64,000 nucleotides of DNA from Penicillus capitatus (taxonomy: Eukaryota > Chlorophyta), in assembly GCA_965649825.1 (NCBI GenBank), contig OZ287706.1, forward strand, positions 310,001-374,000, in the 5' to 3' direction. A program made the position numbers and the translations under genes. Under the pieces are notes generated by a model. That model was not told the origin of the DNA, searched no databases, and saw only the letters and a program-made list of their open reading frames with translations. Shown piece by piece: positions 1 through 12,967 of this stretch; position 1 is the first letter of the stretch; the number at the start of each line of letters is the position of its first letter.

Positions 1-145
1 GGACAACGTCGAGCCAGTTCGAGGGCCGACGACGGAGTCACCACACGGACAAAAACTTTTGTCATCTTCTCCTTTGACCCTTTTAGGTGGCCAAAACCGA
101 AGCAAAACGCGACCGCATTTCGCGACCGTATCTCACGAAATTGCA
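1..145 (+). repeat. 3' part of a dispersed SINE-like repeat
   Basis: Bases 1-145 match, at about 95% by eye, the reverse complement of 33045-33190. The two copies share a sharp end just after ATCTCACGAAATTGCA, and the sequences then diverge completely. The copy near 33 kb continues upstream into a tRNA-like Pol III promoter, so this is read as the tail of the same tRNA-derived SINE, with its head lying before the window. Bases 146-358 hold nothing I can support. Confidence 0.75.
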
Positions 146-358
146 TGGTCAAAAGTTTTTTCTGCATTAACCGGCCACGTTGTCGCCTTTCGTTGCCTAA
201 GCTGAATCATCTTCTACTCCTGTTCATCGACTTCGCCGTCGGTGTAGCGGTCTTTACGTCTCGCTTGCGTGTATTGCTCGTCGGACGGTCGAGGTGACGC
301 ACAACGGCGCTGTCGAAATCGAAACGATTCGGTTGCAGGGAGCTCTCGTGTTGATTGA

Positions 359-2031
359 TCTCTCGGACAAAACGGATCGATTTGGGAGCATCTTCCTTTT
401 CAACTCTTTGCAACTTTGTCGACCGACAAGTTCGCTTCCGCGTACGATCTTGAAAGTCCCGAAGCACTACTACCTCTCTACCGCAACGGCGTCCTTTGGA
501 TGATTGTACCGACTTCTCAAGCCGACCGTGCATGCAAAGACTTGACAGAGATTCTTGAACACGTTGTGACGAAGGAGGAACGCGAGGAGCAAAGAGCTTT
601 TGCAGAAAGGTTTCGATTGTATCGTTCTTTTCGAAAACGAGCATGTATCGCTTTGACACGGCAAGGGCATAGCATCGCCCAGCAGACAGAACACAACAAT
701 GTGGAGCGTTGTTTGACACGTTCTGCGAAGGATGCATGTCACTTCTTCTACGGCGAAGGTTAGCGTTAGAGCGGAATATTGACGAACGAATTCTATTCAC
801 CGTCGACCCAATGGAACGATTCGTGTACTCCCGGATCGCTACCCGGTATGCATTCACCGCCTCTATGGCCCCAGGTACTCTTTACCGTTTACTCAGGGAG
901 ATTCAACAGTGCCCGCAGGTCGACGGTCTCCCCGGCGCAATTTTATAACATTCTAGGCGATTTGACACATTCCACTGAGACAAGCGATCCGAAGACGTCT
1001 TGGGAGATGGAATCCGCACGAGAGGCGGCGCAGGCGATAAAAATAACGGCAGATCAGACATTCGTCAAACTCAAAGCTGGCCTCGGTGAAGCGACGGACG
1101 TGGCTCAGCAACTCTTCGACAAAGCAAAGAACCGCACGAACGTACACACGCCTAACGTCTTCCACCTTTGCTGTACTAAGGAGACGCGACAGATATTTGT
1201 GGACACCGGTGTCTCCCATTATCAGCAGACAGAAGAGCTGTTGCTGACGCAGTTCAAAGGTAAGAGTGAGAAAGAATGAGATCAGGGAGAACAAGGCAGT
1301 AGATGGCGTGGCGTGGCTCGGTGCGAACCAAACGTATACCGCAGTGTTCGCGGGTATCTCGGCCATCTTGATCCTGCCAAGACTCCGAAGAGGCGTGATG
1401 CATCGAACACTGCGTCCCTTTCGCAGCGATGAGGTGAAACTGACCCACCAGATATGGAACACATAACTGGCTGGCTGGTTCTTCAGTCGATCTACCGAAG
1501 TGCCGAAGCACGAATGGAGTCCGTACAGGAACGATTGAAAACCAATCAAAAACGCACAGACAAGCTCGACGTTGGACATCCTCTGCCGTGGACTTCGTTT
1601 TTGAAGCGTTGGTCATTCTAGGGGGAACTTGCGTCAGCGATAGAAGTATACACAACCGCTCTCCGTCAACTCAAGTGAAGGGATGTCGATGCAAAAGCGC
1701 TGTTGTGATTGATATCTGTGCTTTAGATCGACGAGTCAAGAGTTGAATCAGTTTTCGAATCAGATCTACAAAGACATTCGCATGACGCAAGGCAAGACGA
1801 CGTTCTTCGCAGATCCATCGATCGGAGCAGGTCTTTGCAGAGCTTATGCGTGACATGAAGGAGATGCCGAGCAGACCTTCGCTCAAGATGCAATCCGAGG
1901 TCCATCCGGTCCGGATTTCGAACGCGTTTGCTTACGTTCCTCAACAGGCGGCGGTGGCACTATCTTCTTTGGAGCGTCAAAATCGTCAAGTTGATAATCT
2001 GCTTTACAGAGTACTGCAGAAAGGAATCTAA
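359..2031 (+). CDS. unknown multi-exon protein with coiled coil and one TM segment
   Basis: Several open, protein-like stretches in different frames fit one gene with short introns, ending at TAA 2029-2031. One stretch (about 416-760) is Lys/Glu/Arg-rich. Another (about 1005-1259) is helical and ends at a GT donor. The best-supported join is a 40-nt intron at 1260-1299 (GTAAGAGTG to GGCAG), which leads into a hydrophobic run (YTAVFAGISAILILP) that looks like a single TM helix followed by basic residues. Further heptad-like helical exons lie at about 1470-1570, 1625-1675 and 1725-1800, and the last exon reads to 2031. The start codon is not resolved. A coiled coil plus a TM resembles nuclear-fusion KAR5/GEX1/Brambleberry proteins or SNARE-like proteins in outline only; I saw no diagnostic motif. 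It is tail-to-tail with RME-8, 112 bp away. Confidence 0.45.
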
Positions 2032-2143
2032 TGACGGACTGTATGGAACAGACATTCGCAACATACCACAAGGGTTGTGCTAACGACTCGAACGTATCAA
2101 ACAACAACGACCGCCACAGGACTGACAAAATTAGACACACAGC

Positions 2144-5100
2144 TTATGGTTTGGGCTTGGGTTCATTTGAGGGAAGAGCAAAACGAGCCACTTCACTTCC
2201 TTGTAGCAAATGCACAACACCTGAGTCATTGGTCGCACCAGAAGGCAGAAAGAGATCGTGTTTTTGATGCTTATAGGCATTCCAGGTCTCCGATTGATCC
2301 AACAGGGATGTCACGCGTTCAGCGTGGGCCCCTTCTGCTGCCAAGAGATTCAGGATATCGACAGCCAGGGAGCGCTGCACCCCTAGATCGCGTTGCTGCG
2401 TCTGTTCTTCGGCATGATTGAATCCTGCCATGACAGCGACTTCGGATCCAGGGGCTTTTCGCTGCCAATCGAGAAGCTGCAGGAGACGATCGATGAGCCG
2501 CACACGCAGCGCCTGATCGACGAGGACGTCTCGAGAACGGTTGACGGTGATCAGTGCACGTTTCATGCTCTCGAGAGACAGCACACTGCCAGCAACGCCC
2601 CATGACATAGTGCTCATGAGAATCGGAACGACAGGAGGCGAAGTGCCTGCCAGAGCTTCGGCGGCGGAGACGCTTGTCAGGAGCTGATGGACAAAACGCA
2701 AAATAGAACCGCCCACTTCATCCGGCTCTTGGTAGAGGTTGGGAGAGGAGAGAGTCGCTGTCCGCTGACCGAGGTGCTTCATGAGCTTCTTAATGTAGCC
2801 CAGACTAACAGCATGGTCTGCCAACAAGGCATGGACTTTTAACAGAGCCACACCGGCAGCGGACAACAGTAGAATTAAATCAGCTTTGGGTTCCGATTGA
2901 CCTGAGTGCCGATACACAACATCATCGGCAGCAATACATAACGAGAGTGGTTACCTAAGGTGTTGGTGTACTCGCCCAGGATTCCCTCCAAAAACTCCTT
3001 CGGTCGTCGGAGAGATGTCTTGGGATCCTTCATGAAAAAACGCACGTACACACCGCCAATATACAGTTCGTTCTTGAGCTCATCATGTTCGATAGCATAG
3101 CCATTGGGCAGACTCCAGTTGACGGTGCCTCCTGCCTGGAACGTCCGTCACATAGTGTCAGGACATAGCTATATGTGATCCATTGTCTGTACCTGACTGG
3201 ATCGGCATTGGACCGTCAGCGATTGGAGCTCGTCTGCTGTTGCCCTGGCCATTTTCTTCGTCCAGATGCGTTCCGGTGTCTCGCACTCTTGGCCAAAGAT
3301 CCCCACTACTGCCTCGCCTACATGACAAGGCATTTTAGCTATAGAAATGATCATCAACGGCGGCGGGACAACGACACACCTGGTCCATCATAGATCGCCG
3401 TCACCAGTCCAGGAGGCAAGATTCTGTTTAAAAGAAGTTCCACTCGGCGTCCATGGATGGGCTGAGTCATGAGATGCGACAAGAGCGAGGCCGCTTCAGC
3501 CCTCATGCTTTCATAAGCTGCTTTGTTAGGTGCTCCAAATGATTTGACAGACTTTGCTGGGAGCAGTACATTCATCAAGTACAAGGCGCCACCTTGACAT
3601 GCTGCTGCCCAGGCAGCCTCAGGCGTACCTAACAAAACAGCCCATGAGATGAAGAACACTTAAACGACGGCGTGAACTTGAAAGGGCTCTGAGTAGACGG
3701 AGCGCCATCGTAATACAGTTAAATGAAGTTGGGCGGTGGAGGAGCCAGAAAGCAAATTTAATGGGCTGTTCGGCGGAAAGCGCCTCAATGCATCCAGCGT
3801 TTTGCGTGACGCGCACCATAATCGAGAGAGCTGCTTCTGCCGTCAAGGCGTCAAAAACGGAGTCTGCATCCTTCTGCCAGTTGATGGGTTCCCCTTCGTG
3901 TCCTCTGTAACAGGCAGGTTCCAAACATGCTTGCAGAGGAGCCAGTGCAGAGGACGAGGCAACCAGTCCCATCATTCTCGGCACATTCTCAAAGAGATTC
4001 TGCAAAGCGGTGAGTGCCTCGGAGAGATGACGCCTCTGCAGGGCTGGCAATGACAGTGACCACCATTTCTCTTCTGGAGCACTGCCTCCTCCTCCTCCTC
4101 CTGTCTTCTCTAACGCCTCTTCACTGAACTTGTCGGAATTGAGAATCGTCGTGTGAATAAACTTCACAAGTCCTTTGCAGAATTCGACGGGATCGGAGAG
4201 TCGGAACGTTGGCTGCTCGTTATAGACGCGCACATAGACACCACTGATCTGCAGCTCCCCATCCAGAGCCTTGAACTCAAAGTCCACTGCCTTGCTGATG
4301 TCGGGCTTCTGTCTTTGGGCGTCCATCAAGGAGGTGATCTCTTTTCGCATACGGCTGTTCCAAATGACTTCCGGATTCTCGATCGAACCACAGAGCACTC
4401 TGAGCAGACCTCTTGGATCTTGATCTTGAATTCGATTGACTAGAGAAACAGTCAAAATCGCTCTCAATGCGGCAGCTGCCTGCGGTTGAGGTGGCGTGGT
4501 CTTGGGTCCAACCAACAAACCTGACAGTCTGCCCAATACGTGGACAGCGAGCATGGCATGAAAGTTCTTTCGTTTTTGCATATTGGGGCTCTCCATTGTC
4601 AACACTTTGAGAATCGCACCCAGACTCACATCTCCTCCATTGGCGACATCGAACGGGGCAGGGAGCGGTGCGTCTGGATCGTCTTCTGTCTCATCGAAGG
4701 CAAAGAGCAAAGGCACCACATATCCCAGTGCGCCGATATCGATGAGCAACGACTGCAGGTCTGGCGAAAGACACATCTGTGCTAGACACATCAATGCTGC
4801 ATCGACAGCACTGGGGACTCGGTCAAAGAAGCACGAACGAACGATGTCTGCCACCAGAATTGGCCTCTCGAGCATCTCCTGTCGGGCACTGACGAAAATA
4901 CTGAGCCCGACGAACGTCCTGAGGCAGTTCGTTGTGATCACCGCTGCTGGCTCGGTCGGAGCAACGTCCAGTGGAATGATGGAAAGACATCTCAACAAGA
5001 GGCGTCCCAAAATATCCACACCATCGGATCGCGTTAATTCCTCCCCGTTGAGATGTGAACACACACACGTGAGCCAGCAGAGCTCCACGGCAGACTGCAG

Positions 5101-8100
5101 TCTTGGGGATTGCTCGGCAGTGAGGAAACGGGATCCTTCAGATGCGTCTTCTGGAATATTGACAGCCTCCAACAGCATGGGATAGCCGGCATACTTGAAC
5201 GGATGCAGAATGTCTGAGTAGCGCTTGTAAAGAATACATTGAGCTTTGAGAATCAACAGAATTCTCCATGGCTGTGGACCTTGACTGGCGGCGGCGCCCT
5301 CGCAGAGACGTTCGTAGGCTTTTTGGATCTTCAGAAACATCTCACGTCCGTTGGGGTTCTTATCTGGATGATACTTCATCGCCTTCTTGCGGTAAGCTTT
5401 TTTCAAGACCTCTTCACTCAACTGGCCTTTATTCGGCAACTTAATGCCCAAGATCTCACACGCGTCCTTTTCGGACATCGACATCGGTTTCTTCACCAAC
5501 TCTGCTCTCCATTCAGCCAACAATGCCTAGAAAGCACACGCCATCTGCCTCCCTCTCCTAGGAGCCGCCGATGTACTTGTAACAGAGGAATGTGATCCAC
5601 AACGGACCAGTCTGCAAAGCGACCTTCATCGCAGAGATTTCTGAGGTAGTAGCGATGACACCAGATTTCAGAGAGGAGTTCTGGATAGCCCACAGGTGGC
5701 AGCGGTGTGTATTCGTAGATAAGGTGACTGTACTCTCTGAGTCGGTAAGGAAAGTTGCCCAGATGATGCAGCATCTGAGGAACAAGACGTTCCGATCGCA
5801 TTCGATGTGTCCACACCACTTCTGGCGTATCGACATCGTTCACAAAGACTTCGGCAAAGGCACGAACGCCGGAGGTCTCCAGAACATAGAGAAGACTCTC
5901 CGGTAAGATATCCCCTAAGAAACTTCGCTTGAACAACGGCAGACCAGCAGTGACAGAATCCTCCTCGCCCCTACCGTGCCAGAATGATCAGAGATAGATA
6001 AAATTGGCGGCCGTACCTGAAGTTCTGAGAGAGGTGTGTGGTTTTGAAGAGTTGAGAGATCTCTGTGAGATTGGCGCCACAGTAGGCAAGGCAAAAGAAG
6101 TAAATTCCTGTCAAGTAGACTCTGGGCAAGACATCTCTATTGTTCTGCACAACGGTGTGGACCAGTGCTGCCGACTGAGAAACAACTTGCGGATCTCCAC
6201 ACAGCACAGCCTGGCAAATGTGTGGAAGGCAATCGACGGAACAGATTTCTCTGTGTGCTCTGGGCAACGGCTGCAGAACTTCGTGCGTCACTTCCACAGC
6301 AGAGTGCAGGGAAACGAGTTTGTGCAGGATCCTCAGCGCCAGACGTGCCAATCCGTAAGCATCGATGCAGCCATTACGTTTCGACACCAGCCACCTCAGC
6401 TCTCGGATGGCGTAGAGTGGCTTAGGCTTTGCCATTTCCGTCGCCCAGAACTCCGTCCTCATATCAATCTTGCCGATATGGAACATGCGTTGGATCTCTT
6501 TCTTAGAGACCGGACCCTTGCGGCCGTCGACATGAATCTTGGTCGTTTCGGCAAAGGCATCCTTCTCCTTCTTGCTCTCTTTCCCTCGGCTCGATGTCTC
6601 GCCTCCTGTACTCTTGCGTCGCTCGGAAGACGTCTTGTGGCCCTCCGGGTAGTAATACCATTCGAAGCCTTTATTCTCGTGTGCGATGTTCTCCAACAGA
6701 CCGGTATTGACTGGAATGTGGCCAGAACGTTCGGACACTTCGTGTACACCAGCAACGAAATCGACACAGAGTGCAATGCCACCTGACTTGACAAAAGCCA
6801 TGCCATTGGTCTTGGCTGCCTTGATGGCCTTTTCGTCTTCTGCCTGAGGGCTGATGAAAGATTGGAAGAGCTGCAGCAGACGACAGCGCATACTGCGATT
6901 CATCGTACAGTCCATAAGCTTCGTCGCATGATTGATGCCATCGAACGGACCGATCTCGCCTGAGAGCACAGGCCTCGAATGTCGGTCAGAAGGGTGAGGG
7001 AGATACCTACCTGCATGTATGGAGTAGACGGCAGCCATGGCACTGATGCACAGTTCTCTCTCGTATGTCGGATCACCTTCAATAAAAGCACTGACAGTGG
7101 ACTTCTCTTCTTCCACGGCAGCTCTGCGACAAGAAGCAATCAATTCCAGATGAACGCTTTCATCTGCTTCACAGAGAAACCGATGGTACAATGCATTGAA
7201 GAAGTCTTTAGGACAAATGAGATTCTCGATGGACCCTGTACCGCCACAGCATCACACATTCTGAATATCGAGAACATACGTGCAGGTCTTCTTGCCTTGG
7301 CTGACGTTTTCGAGAAGGAGCTTGACGTAAATGCCTCCGATACAGAGATGACGTTCTAAGCTCTTGTAATGCACCTCGAATTCTTTAAAGTTCCAAGAGG
7401 GATAGCCACCGAAGCCTTCAGCCACGCGAGTGCGTCCCAGTGTTAAGTCTTTCTCTTCAGCTTCCAGTGCCTCGCGCAGTTCCGTCCGTGTTCGTTCGTT
7501 CCAGATCAAACCGGACACGCAGTGATCTCGCATGATGTTTGTCCAGAAGACCTCCCAATTTCCTTTCAGGCTGACAGAAGACAGCCCCAGATGTGGCGTC
7601 AAGATCGTGGAGTGGAACAGAAAGTCTTCGGGTTCGAGGTCATGGATATCGGAACCGGGATTTCCTGGCTCTGCTTGACGAGCTGTCGACGGTTCTTTGT
7701 TTGGCCCTTCGGCAGAGGACTTGGTCGATGTCTGGGGCTGCTTCCCCGATCCGACTTGAGAGGCGGTATGGCTTGGACTGTCCTCCGATTTCTGATCACC
7801 TGCTTCGGAAGCAAAGCTTTGAGAGGGACGCGGCGAATCGTGTGGTGAGTTTTCTTCTGCTTCCGCAGCTTCCCGTCGTGGTGTTATTTGGATCTCGGGT
7901 TCTTCGGTCTCGTGCAGTGTCTCTTGGGCTGCCGGAATCCTGCTGTCCTCACAGGGCGTCCTGGGGCGAGATTCTGATGTGCTGGTGAGCTTTTTCAGAA
8001 CGGGGAGTGAGGAATTGAGGAAAAGAATGAGGCCATTGGGGAAGATACGCTCCAACAGATCCAGCGCTGGCGTAAACTGATCGGCCCACAAGGCAACGAG

Positions 8101-10848
8101 CTCTCGACTCAACGTGTTGCGTGAGCCTTTGCCAAAAAGGGCAACGTTCAGGTGATGCAGCAGCGCCCCTTCACGCAAAGCGGCGTCGCGCATAGGGGCG
8201 GCAGCCACCGCTCCACACTCGGCCACACTCCTCATGATCACAGCAGCTCCGTCACAGACTCTTCCGGCCACGTGGCTGAAAAGACCGAACAGAGGACGAC
8301 CGAGACTGGAACAGAGCTCCAGCATTATTTTGAAGATCGTTGCTTCTGTTGTCCGAGAGCCCGGTTCACAGATGAGGGATCCGATTGCTTCGACGATGGC
8401 CATGGAGACGAGCTGCGATGCACGTGGCTCTTTGGACATTGGTTTCACGAGTGCCTGGCATCGCAGTGTGACCGGAGAGAGACAGATGGATTTCGCAGAA
8501 CGGGCATTCTGATTGTCTTCCGCGGAATTCATGGTCACAGGTTCTGCTTCGTCGATACAGGCAGCCCGCGTGAGCTTCCACGGCCCAGCGCCAATTCTGC
8601 CGGCCCCAGGTGCCCAGAGACGCACGAGCAGTCGAGCTGCTTCAGTCGCCACGTGATCATGCCCACACAACAGGGCAGAGAAAACACGGGCGATGCCGTC
8701 CGGAGCACAAAGCAGCATCGGCGTCATAACGGGAGAAGCAGACAGTCGTTGCAAACACTGCAGCACGGCGATCATCTATACCATCACACATCAGGACACC
8801 CATCCATCACGATGCAGATCCCACGCCTGACCTGTGTCGCGATCTGAACCGTTGGCGGCGGTGCGTTTTCGGGAGCTGGATCGGGCAGCAGACCAAATAT
8901 GGAATGCACAGACATCTCCGGCAATGTCGCCGCTGGAGTGACGCCGCTGTACGGAATGCAGGCATTGAACTCACGCACACGCAAAAGCAGCTTTCTTTTC
9001 ATCTGGACACATACAGTCGTCCTCAAAGCGCTGTACGGCATCCACGAAGCTCACCTCTGGAATCTGTCCCATCGTAAAGGTCACTGTTCTCTTCCACAAC
9101 GTCTTGCCTCTACATTCAGACTCTGGCATGTGGATGTAGAGAATGGACGGCAGATGACTTGTTGGGTACGGTTCTCTGAACATCTGGCGCTCCGGATGAA
9201 CCTTCATCGTTATCCGAGGAACAGATGGAGCTCTCGTTGGCGTCGGCTACTGGATCAAAGCCTCTGAACTCTGTTGGCAGGGTGCCAGAGAGATAGATTG
9301 CTGGATGCACTGCCTTTCCGAGATCCGCCAGAACTTTGAGATAGAGCGTCTCTAACTCGGCAACATGGGTTACAGGCAGACTGGATCCGACGGAATGTCG
9401 GCTGCCGTAGATGGTATCTCCACTGAGTGAGATATCTGGAATGACAGGAATCGGTCGTCCGGCATTGGTCTGTGAGACGTCCAAAATCGCCGCCAGAATG
9501 GCATCGCGCGATGTGGAAGAGTACAGCAACGGTGGACTGCCATCTGTCCATTCAATCCCAAGCTTCTGCGGTTCTTCAATAAAACGCACCAATGCGGAGA
9601 TCGATCCCAAGGAAAACCTCTCTGAGACTTCATACGTTCGTACATACCTCTCTAACAAAACCGTCTACAGCATCACGCGTCAGGCGGCGTGTATGGACGT
9701 GGGGATGTTACGTTTGTCAGAACCAGCCGACGGGGGATCGTTTCTGGCTCTATGTGTACAACCGGCTGCATCCATCGCTGGCTGGCAGCCGTTTCGAATG
9801 CACAGGTCTCAAGCGGCATCAAGATCTTGGAGACCTCAAATTCGCAGATGGGTGTCTGGTTTGGCGTCGTCTCCATTTCCAGTTCTGTCCCCGCAACGGC
9901 TTGCAGCAACTCACGAGGTGTCACGCTTCCATGCGCATCCACTAGACACAACAGCACGCATCAGACCATACCCCTCCCACATGAATCGGCGACATCTATT
10001 GCCGCACCGCTGATGGTAAGACCGAGACGCTCTGCCGATATCTTCTGGATCTCTTTGATGACGGCGTCCCGTTCCGAAGCTGCGCAGATGAAAGGGAGCT
10101 TCGAGGTACGTGTGTGAAAGGCAAAGGTTCCCGGTGGATCATGAGCGGCGGCGGAAGAGATCAAGACACGGATCGTTGGTCTCAGATGACGGTACTCGAT
10201 TCGCCACAGAATACGTGTCGATTCCTGACAGTGACATTCAATGCAGTACGACAGCAGCCGCAGCACCACAAACTTCCATGTGCCATCGTAGAACACCGCA
10301 GCCGAGTACTGTGGCGCCGATCTGCACATGCAGATGTCATGTCATCACTCTTTCTCACTCTTCTTTCCTACCCAAGCAGTTTTCCAGCCATTGGACAGTT
10401 TCCGCCTTTCTGAGCGATTTCGATGCATTTGTAGAGATCGGTGAGGAGGGAGCTTCTCAAGGGACACAAGAAACGTATCGGCTTGGGTTTGCTCTACACG
10501 ACAGGATAACGTCCTCTATGCGTTATCGGCGCTGACTGCCGTTTCAGTATTCACCTTCTTGTCAGCGCGCGCCGTGATGATGAATTCATCGTTTGTCTTG
10601 CCGAGGGCGATGCTTTCGATATCGGATTCTCCAATAAACGAATACGTGTTTGTCACGACGAGCCCTTCGTCATCCCTCTGGGTCGAAACGGCACCAAAGG
10701 ACACGCAAAAGATTCGGCGATAGCGCCCTCGCCAACTCGAGAGCTTTGTACACCAGTAACGTGCGAGATGCAAGGCTTTCAAATCTTCAGGCTTACGCCC
10801 GCGTACTAAGTGAATGAGGTTGTCCATCGTGGACGACACACACTGCAA
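2144..10848 (-). CDS. DNAJC13: RME-8 / DNAJC13 / GRV2 endosomal J-domain protein
   Basis: RME-8 is a very large endosomal co-chaperone that recruits Hsc70 to sorting endosomes (retromer/ESCRT balance, clathrin uncoating). In order from the N-terminus, the exons read: a PH-like start ([16 protein letters not shown]); a long helical repeat region; a first IWN-type motif (GLIWNERTR); a GYF-like segment ([10 protein letters not shown] ... [10 protein letters not shown]); a second motif (EVVWTHRMR); the J domain with its HPD tripeptide ([14 protein letters not shown], about 5385); then EVIWNSRMR and ERIWTKKM; and a conserved tail (YKHQKHDLF). This is the family's full domain order. About a dozen exons are joined by introns of about 50 nt; one sure example lies between PLLQ and ALLAEW near 5525-5575. 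A Lys/Glu-rich insert of roughly 40 residues splits the GYF segment. The start may be 10848 or the ATG at 10827 (MDNLIHLV). The coordinates cover introns. Confidence 0.95.
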
Positions 10849-10853
10849 TATTA

Positions 10854-11442
10854 ATGGCGACGGTAATGACGGCGAGATGGATCGCCCAACGGTCGATCGT
10901 TGCTAGACACGAGGCTATCGACAAGGGACATCGCCAAGGACGATGCAGGAAATGCGACGGGACGATGCGCATTCCGTGTCAGCGCTGTCGAGGAACGGGG
11001 ATTCCGCCCAAGGGAGGCTATCACCAGCACAACCCGGTGAAACTCGATATGATCATGGGTGAGCGTGATGTGATTGATGTGACAGGAGTATGAACCTGTG
11101 ACGTGTGTGTAGATTCTAAATGGACAGCGATGGAGAAGACCTTCGGTTGGCGCCACTTCCAAGTGATCGACAAGACAAAAAACATCGAACAAACATACCT
11201 ACTCCTCGCGGCGACGTGTGACAGGAGCACACAATTCTGGGTCATCTCATTCGCCTGATAATCATCTCACACCAAAGCAATGGCATGTTCAGATCAATTC
11301 TCGAAGTTTAAGGAATCGTTCGAGATGGTCCTGTGGCTGGCTGCGCAAAGCAGAGCTTATGGCACAGGGTGAAGCGACAGGGCCACCATGCCGCAGCTGT
11401 CATGGAATGGGATGGGTGAACTGTCCTCGTTGTGCATCTTGA
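10854..11442 (+). CDS. DnaJ-type cysteine-rich zinc-finger protein, split finger
   Basis: Three exons (10854-11058, 11113-11240, 11293-11442) give about 160 residues; the introns are 54 and 52 nt. Near the N-terminus it has CRKCDGT and CQRCRGTG, and at the C-terminus CRSCHGMG and CPRCAS: four CxxC pairs of the DnaJ central zinc domain, but with no J domain. The two halves are separated by about 80 residues containing SKWTAMEKTFGWRHF, a Trp-rich block that I recall from plastid DnaJ-like zinc proteins of plants. It may be a thiol or folding factor of plastid or thylakoid; organelle targeting is an inference. Its ATG lies only 5 bp (or 26 bp) from the divergent RME-8 start. Confidence 0.75.
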
Positions 11443-11500
11443 CGTGTTGGGATCATAAACAGTTACACTTTTGGGTCATCCTTAATAATGAAGTGCACGT

Positions 11501-12649
11501 CTATGTCAAGTCTGCATCGTCTTCATCTTCTTCTCCTTGCTTTCTCGCAATCACTCGATGCTTGATCGTCCAGAGCATTGACGTTCTCCAGTTGCTCTAT
11601 ACACAAAAGTGTGAGACATTGAGTGAGAGCGCAGGGAGAGGACGAGTTTTGACAGAGCATCGTATTGGGCCACCACTTCAGAGAAGGCCTGGTCGTCTCC
11701 AGCTTCGAGCGCACTGGTGATGTTTTCCAAGAGATTGCATTCTCTGCTATTGGAGAAGGTAATATCGATCTCGCGGTAGCGATCAATGGTTGCAGGTAAC
11801 GATTCCACATCTGCAAAGCATAAACGACAGAGACCTGCGTCCAGGAGATAGTTCTTTGCGCTGTATTTCAGCAAATTGTGTTCCACTGCCTGGCGAGCGA
11901 TGTCCTCATAGATCTGGACAGAGAGGTGCGGTGTGAAGGAGTGGATGCAGGAGTGGTGTCTACTTCAACGGCCTGCTGATATTTGCCAGCTTTGGCAACG
12001 AATTCGGCGATTTTGAGGCGGCACTTGTTGGCTTCGGATGTCGAGTCTTCTGTCAGAAACAGATCGGCAGCTTTGGTGTAGAACTCGACGCATGCATCAA
12101 ATTCTTCCTGTTTCTCTAATTGCTCAGCAATATCCTTGCACACAGACGCGCGTCATAAGGAAGGGACAGCTGCATCGCAGTTTCGCACTCGAATATAACG
12201 AGCAGCTTGATTCAGTCGGCCCATTTCTGTGTAGAGCTCAACAGCCTGGTGCAAAACGACCACGGCATCTGAGAACGAAACGCCTCTCTCGTGATGGGCA
12301 TTTTGCAAAGGGCCCTGCCTTCGGATTGGATTTTCGTCAAAGCTTTGGACGCTTCAACATAAGCCGATGCCGCTTCGTGCTGAGAACCCAATTTGGTGTA
12401 CACTTCTGCCAACTGCTTATACGTATCTGCAGCTTTCTTCCCTAAATCCATCGCGTGTGAAAAAGTGAGACTGCGAAAGGAAGGATATCTCCAACAGGCT
12501 TTGGCGAGTTTGTAATGATTGGCAGCTTTTTCAAGCAGCTCAGAGGCTTCTTCGTTTTTACTTGAATTGAAAAAGGACCATGATTTTAGTTTCTTTTCGG
12601 CTTGGGCAACGAGAGTGTCTCCTTTCGTCTTGGAAGCTTCCGCATTCAT
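11501..12649 (-). CDS. NAPA: alpha-SNAP (NSF attachment protein)
   Basis: Alpha-SNAP links NSF to SNARE complexes so they can be taken apart after membrane fusion. Six exons fit family homology exactly: 12649-12496, 12441-12319, 12268-12189, 12134-11964, 11913-11644 and 11596-11501, giving about 297 residues, the usual length. Visible landmarks are the start (MNAEASKTKGDTLVAQAEKK), the TPR-like helices (AVELYTEMGRLNQAARYI, NKCRLKIAEFV), the conserved LLKYSAKNYLL and FSNSRECNLL blocks, and an acidic C-terminus (GEEDEDDADLT) after LWTIKHR, the part that stimulates NSF. The intron at 12269-12318 can only be drawn as GC-AG (donor GAAG|GCAGGG). The start is chosen by alignment; the frame stays open further upstream. 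It is head-to-head with ZPR1 and tail-to-tail (58 bp) with the zinc-finger gene. Confidence 0.95.
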
Positions 12650-12967
12650 TTGCGCTGCGTTGATGACATGCGCGAAACGATTTCCAAATGATGAACGATG
12701 ATTCACGGACAATCCCTCGAGGGAAACGCACGATGCGACTTCGATATATAGATGACCAGCCGCCAGCAATCACGCGAAGGAATGACGCCAACGGGACAGG
12801 AACAATGGGCCAGCAACACACCCTCTCCGGAAGATCGACCTGAAGGCATTAAGACGACGAATCTGTGCTTACGTTCTTTATTCGTGCCGTCCAGGACGTC
12901 TCGGTATTCGGGCGAATCCCACACAGGTCGATATCCTTTGCGCGAAGGTCACATCAATCACCGTGCA
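12650..12967. promoter_or_regulatory. shared divergent promoter region between SNAP and ZPR1
   Basis: These 318 bp lie between two divergent ATGs and must hold both 5' UTRs and both core promoters. I see no clear TATA box. The ORFs that cross it are continuations of the neighbouring frames without homology. Confidence 0.5.
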
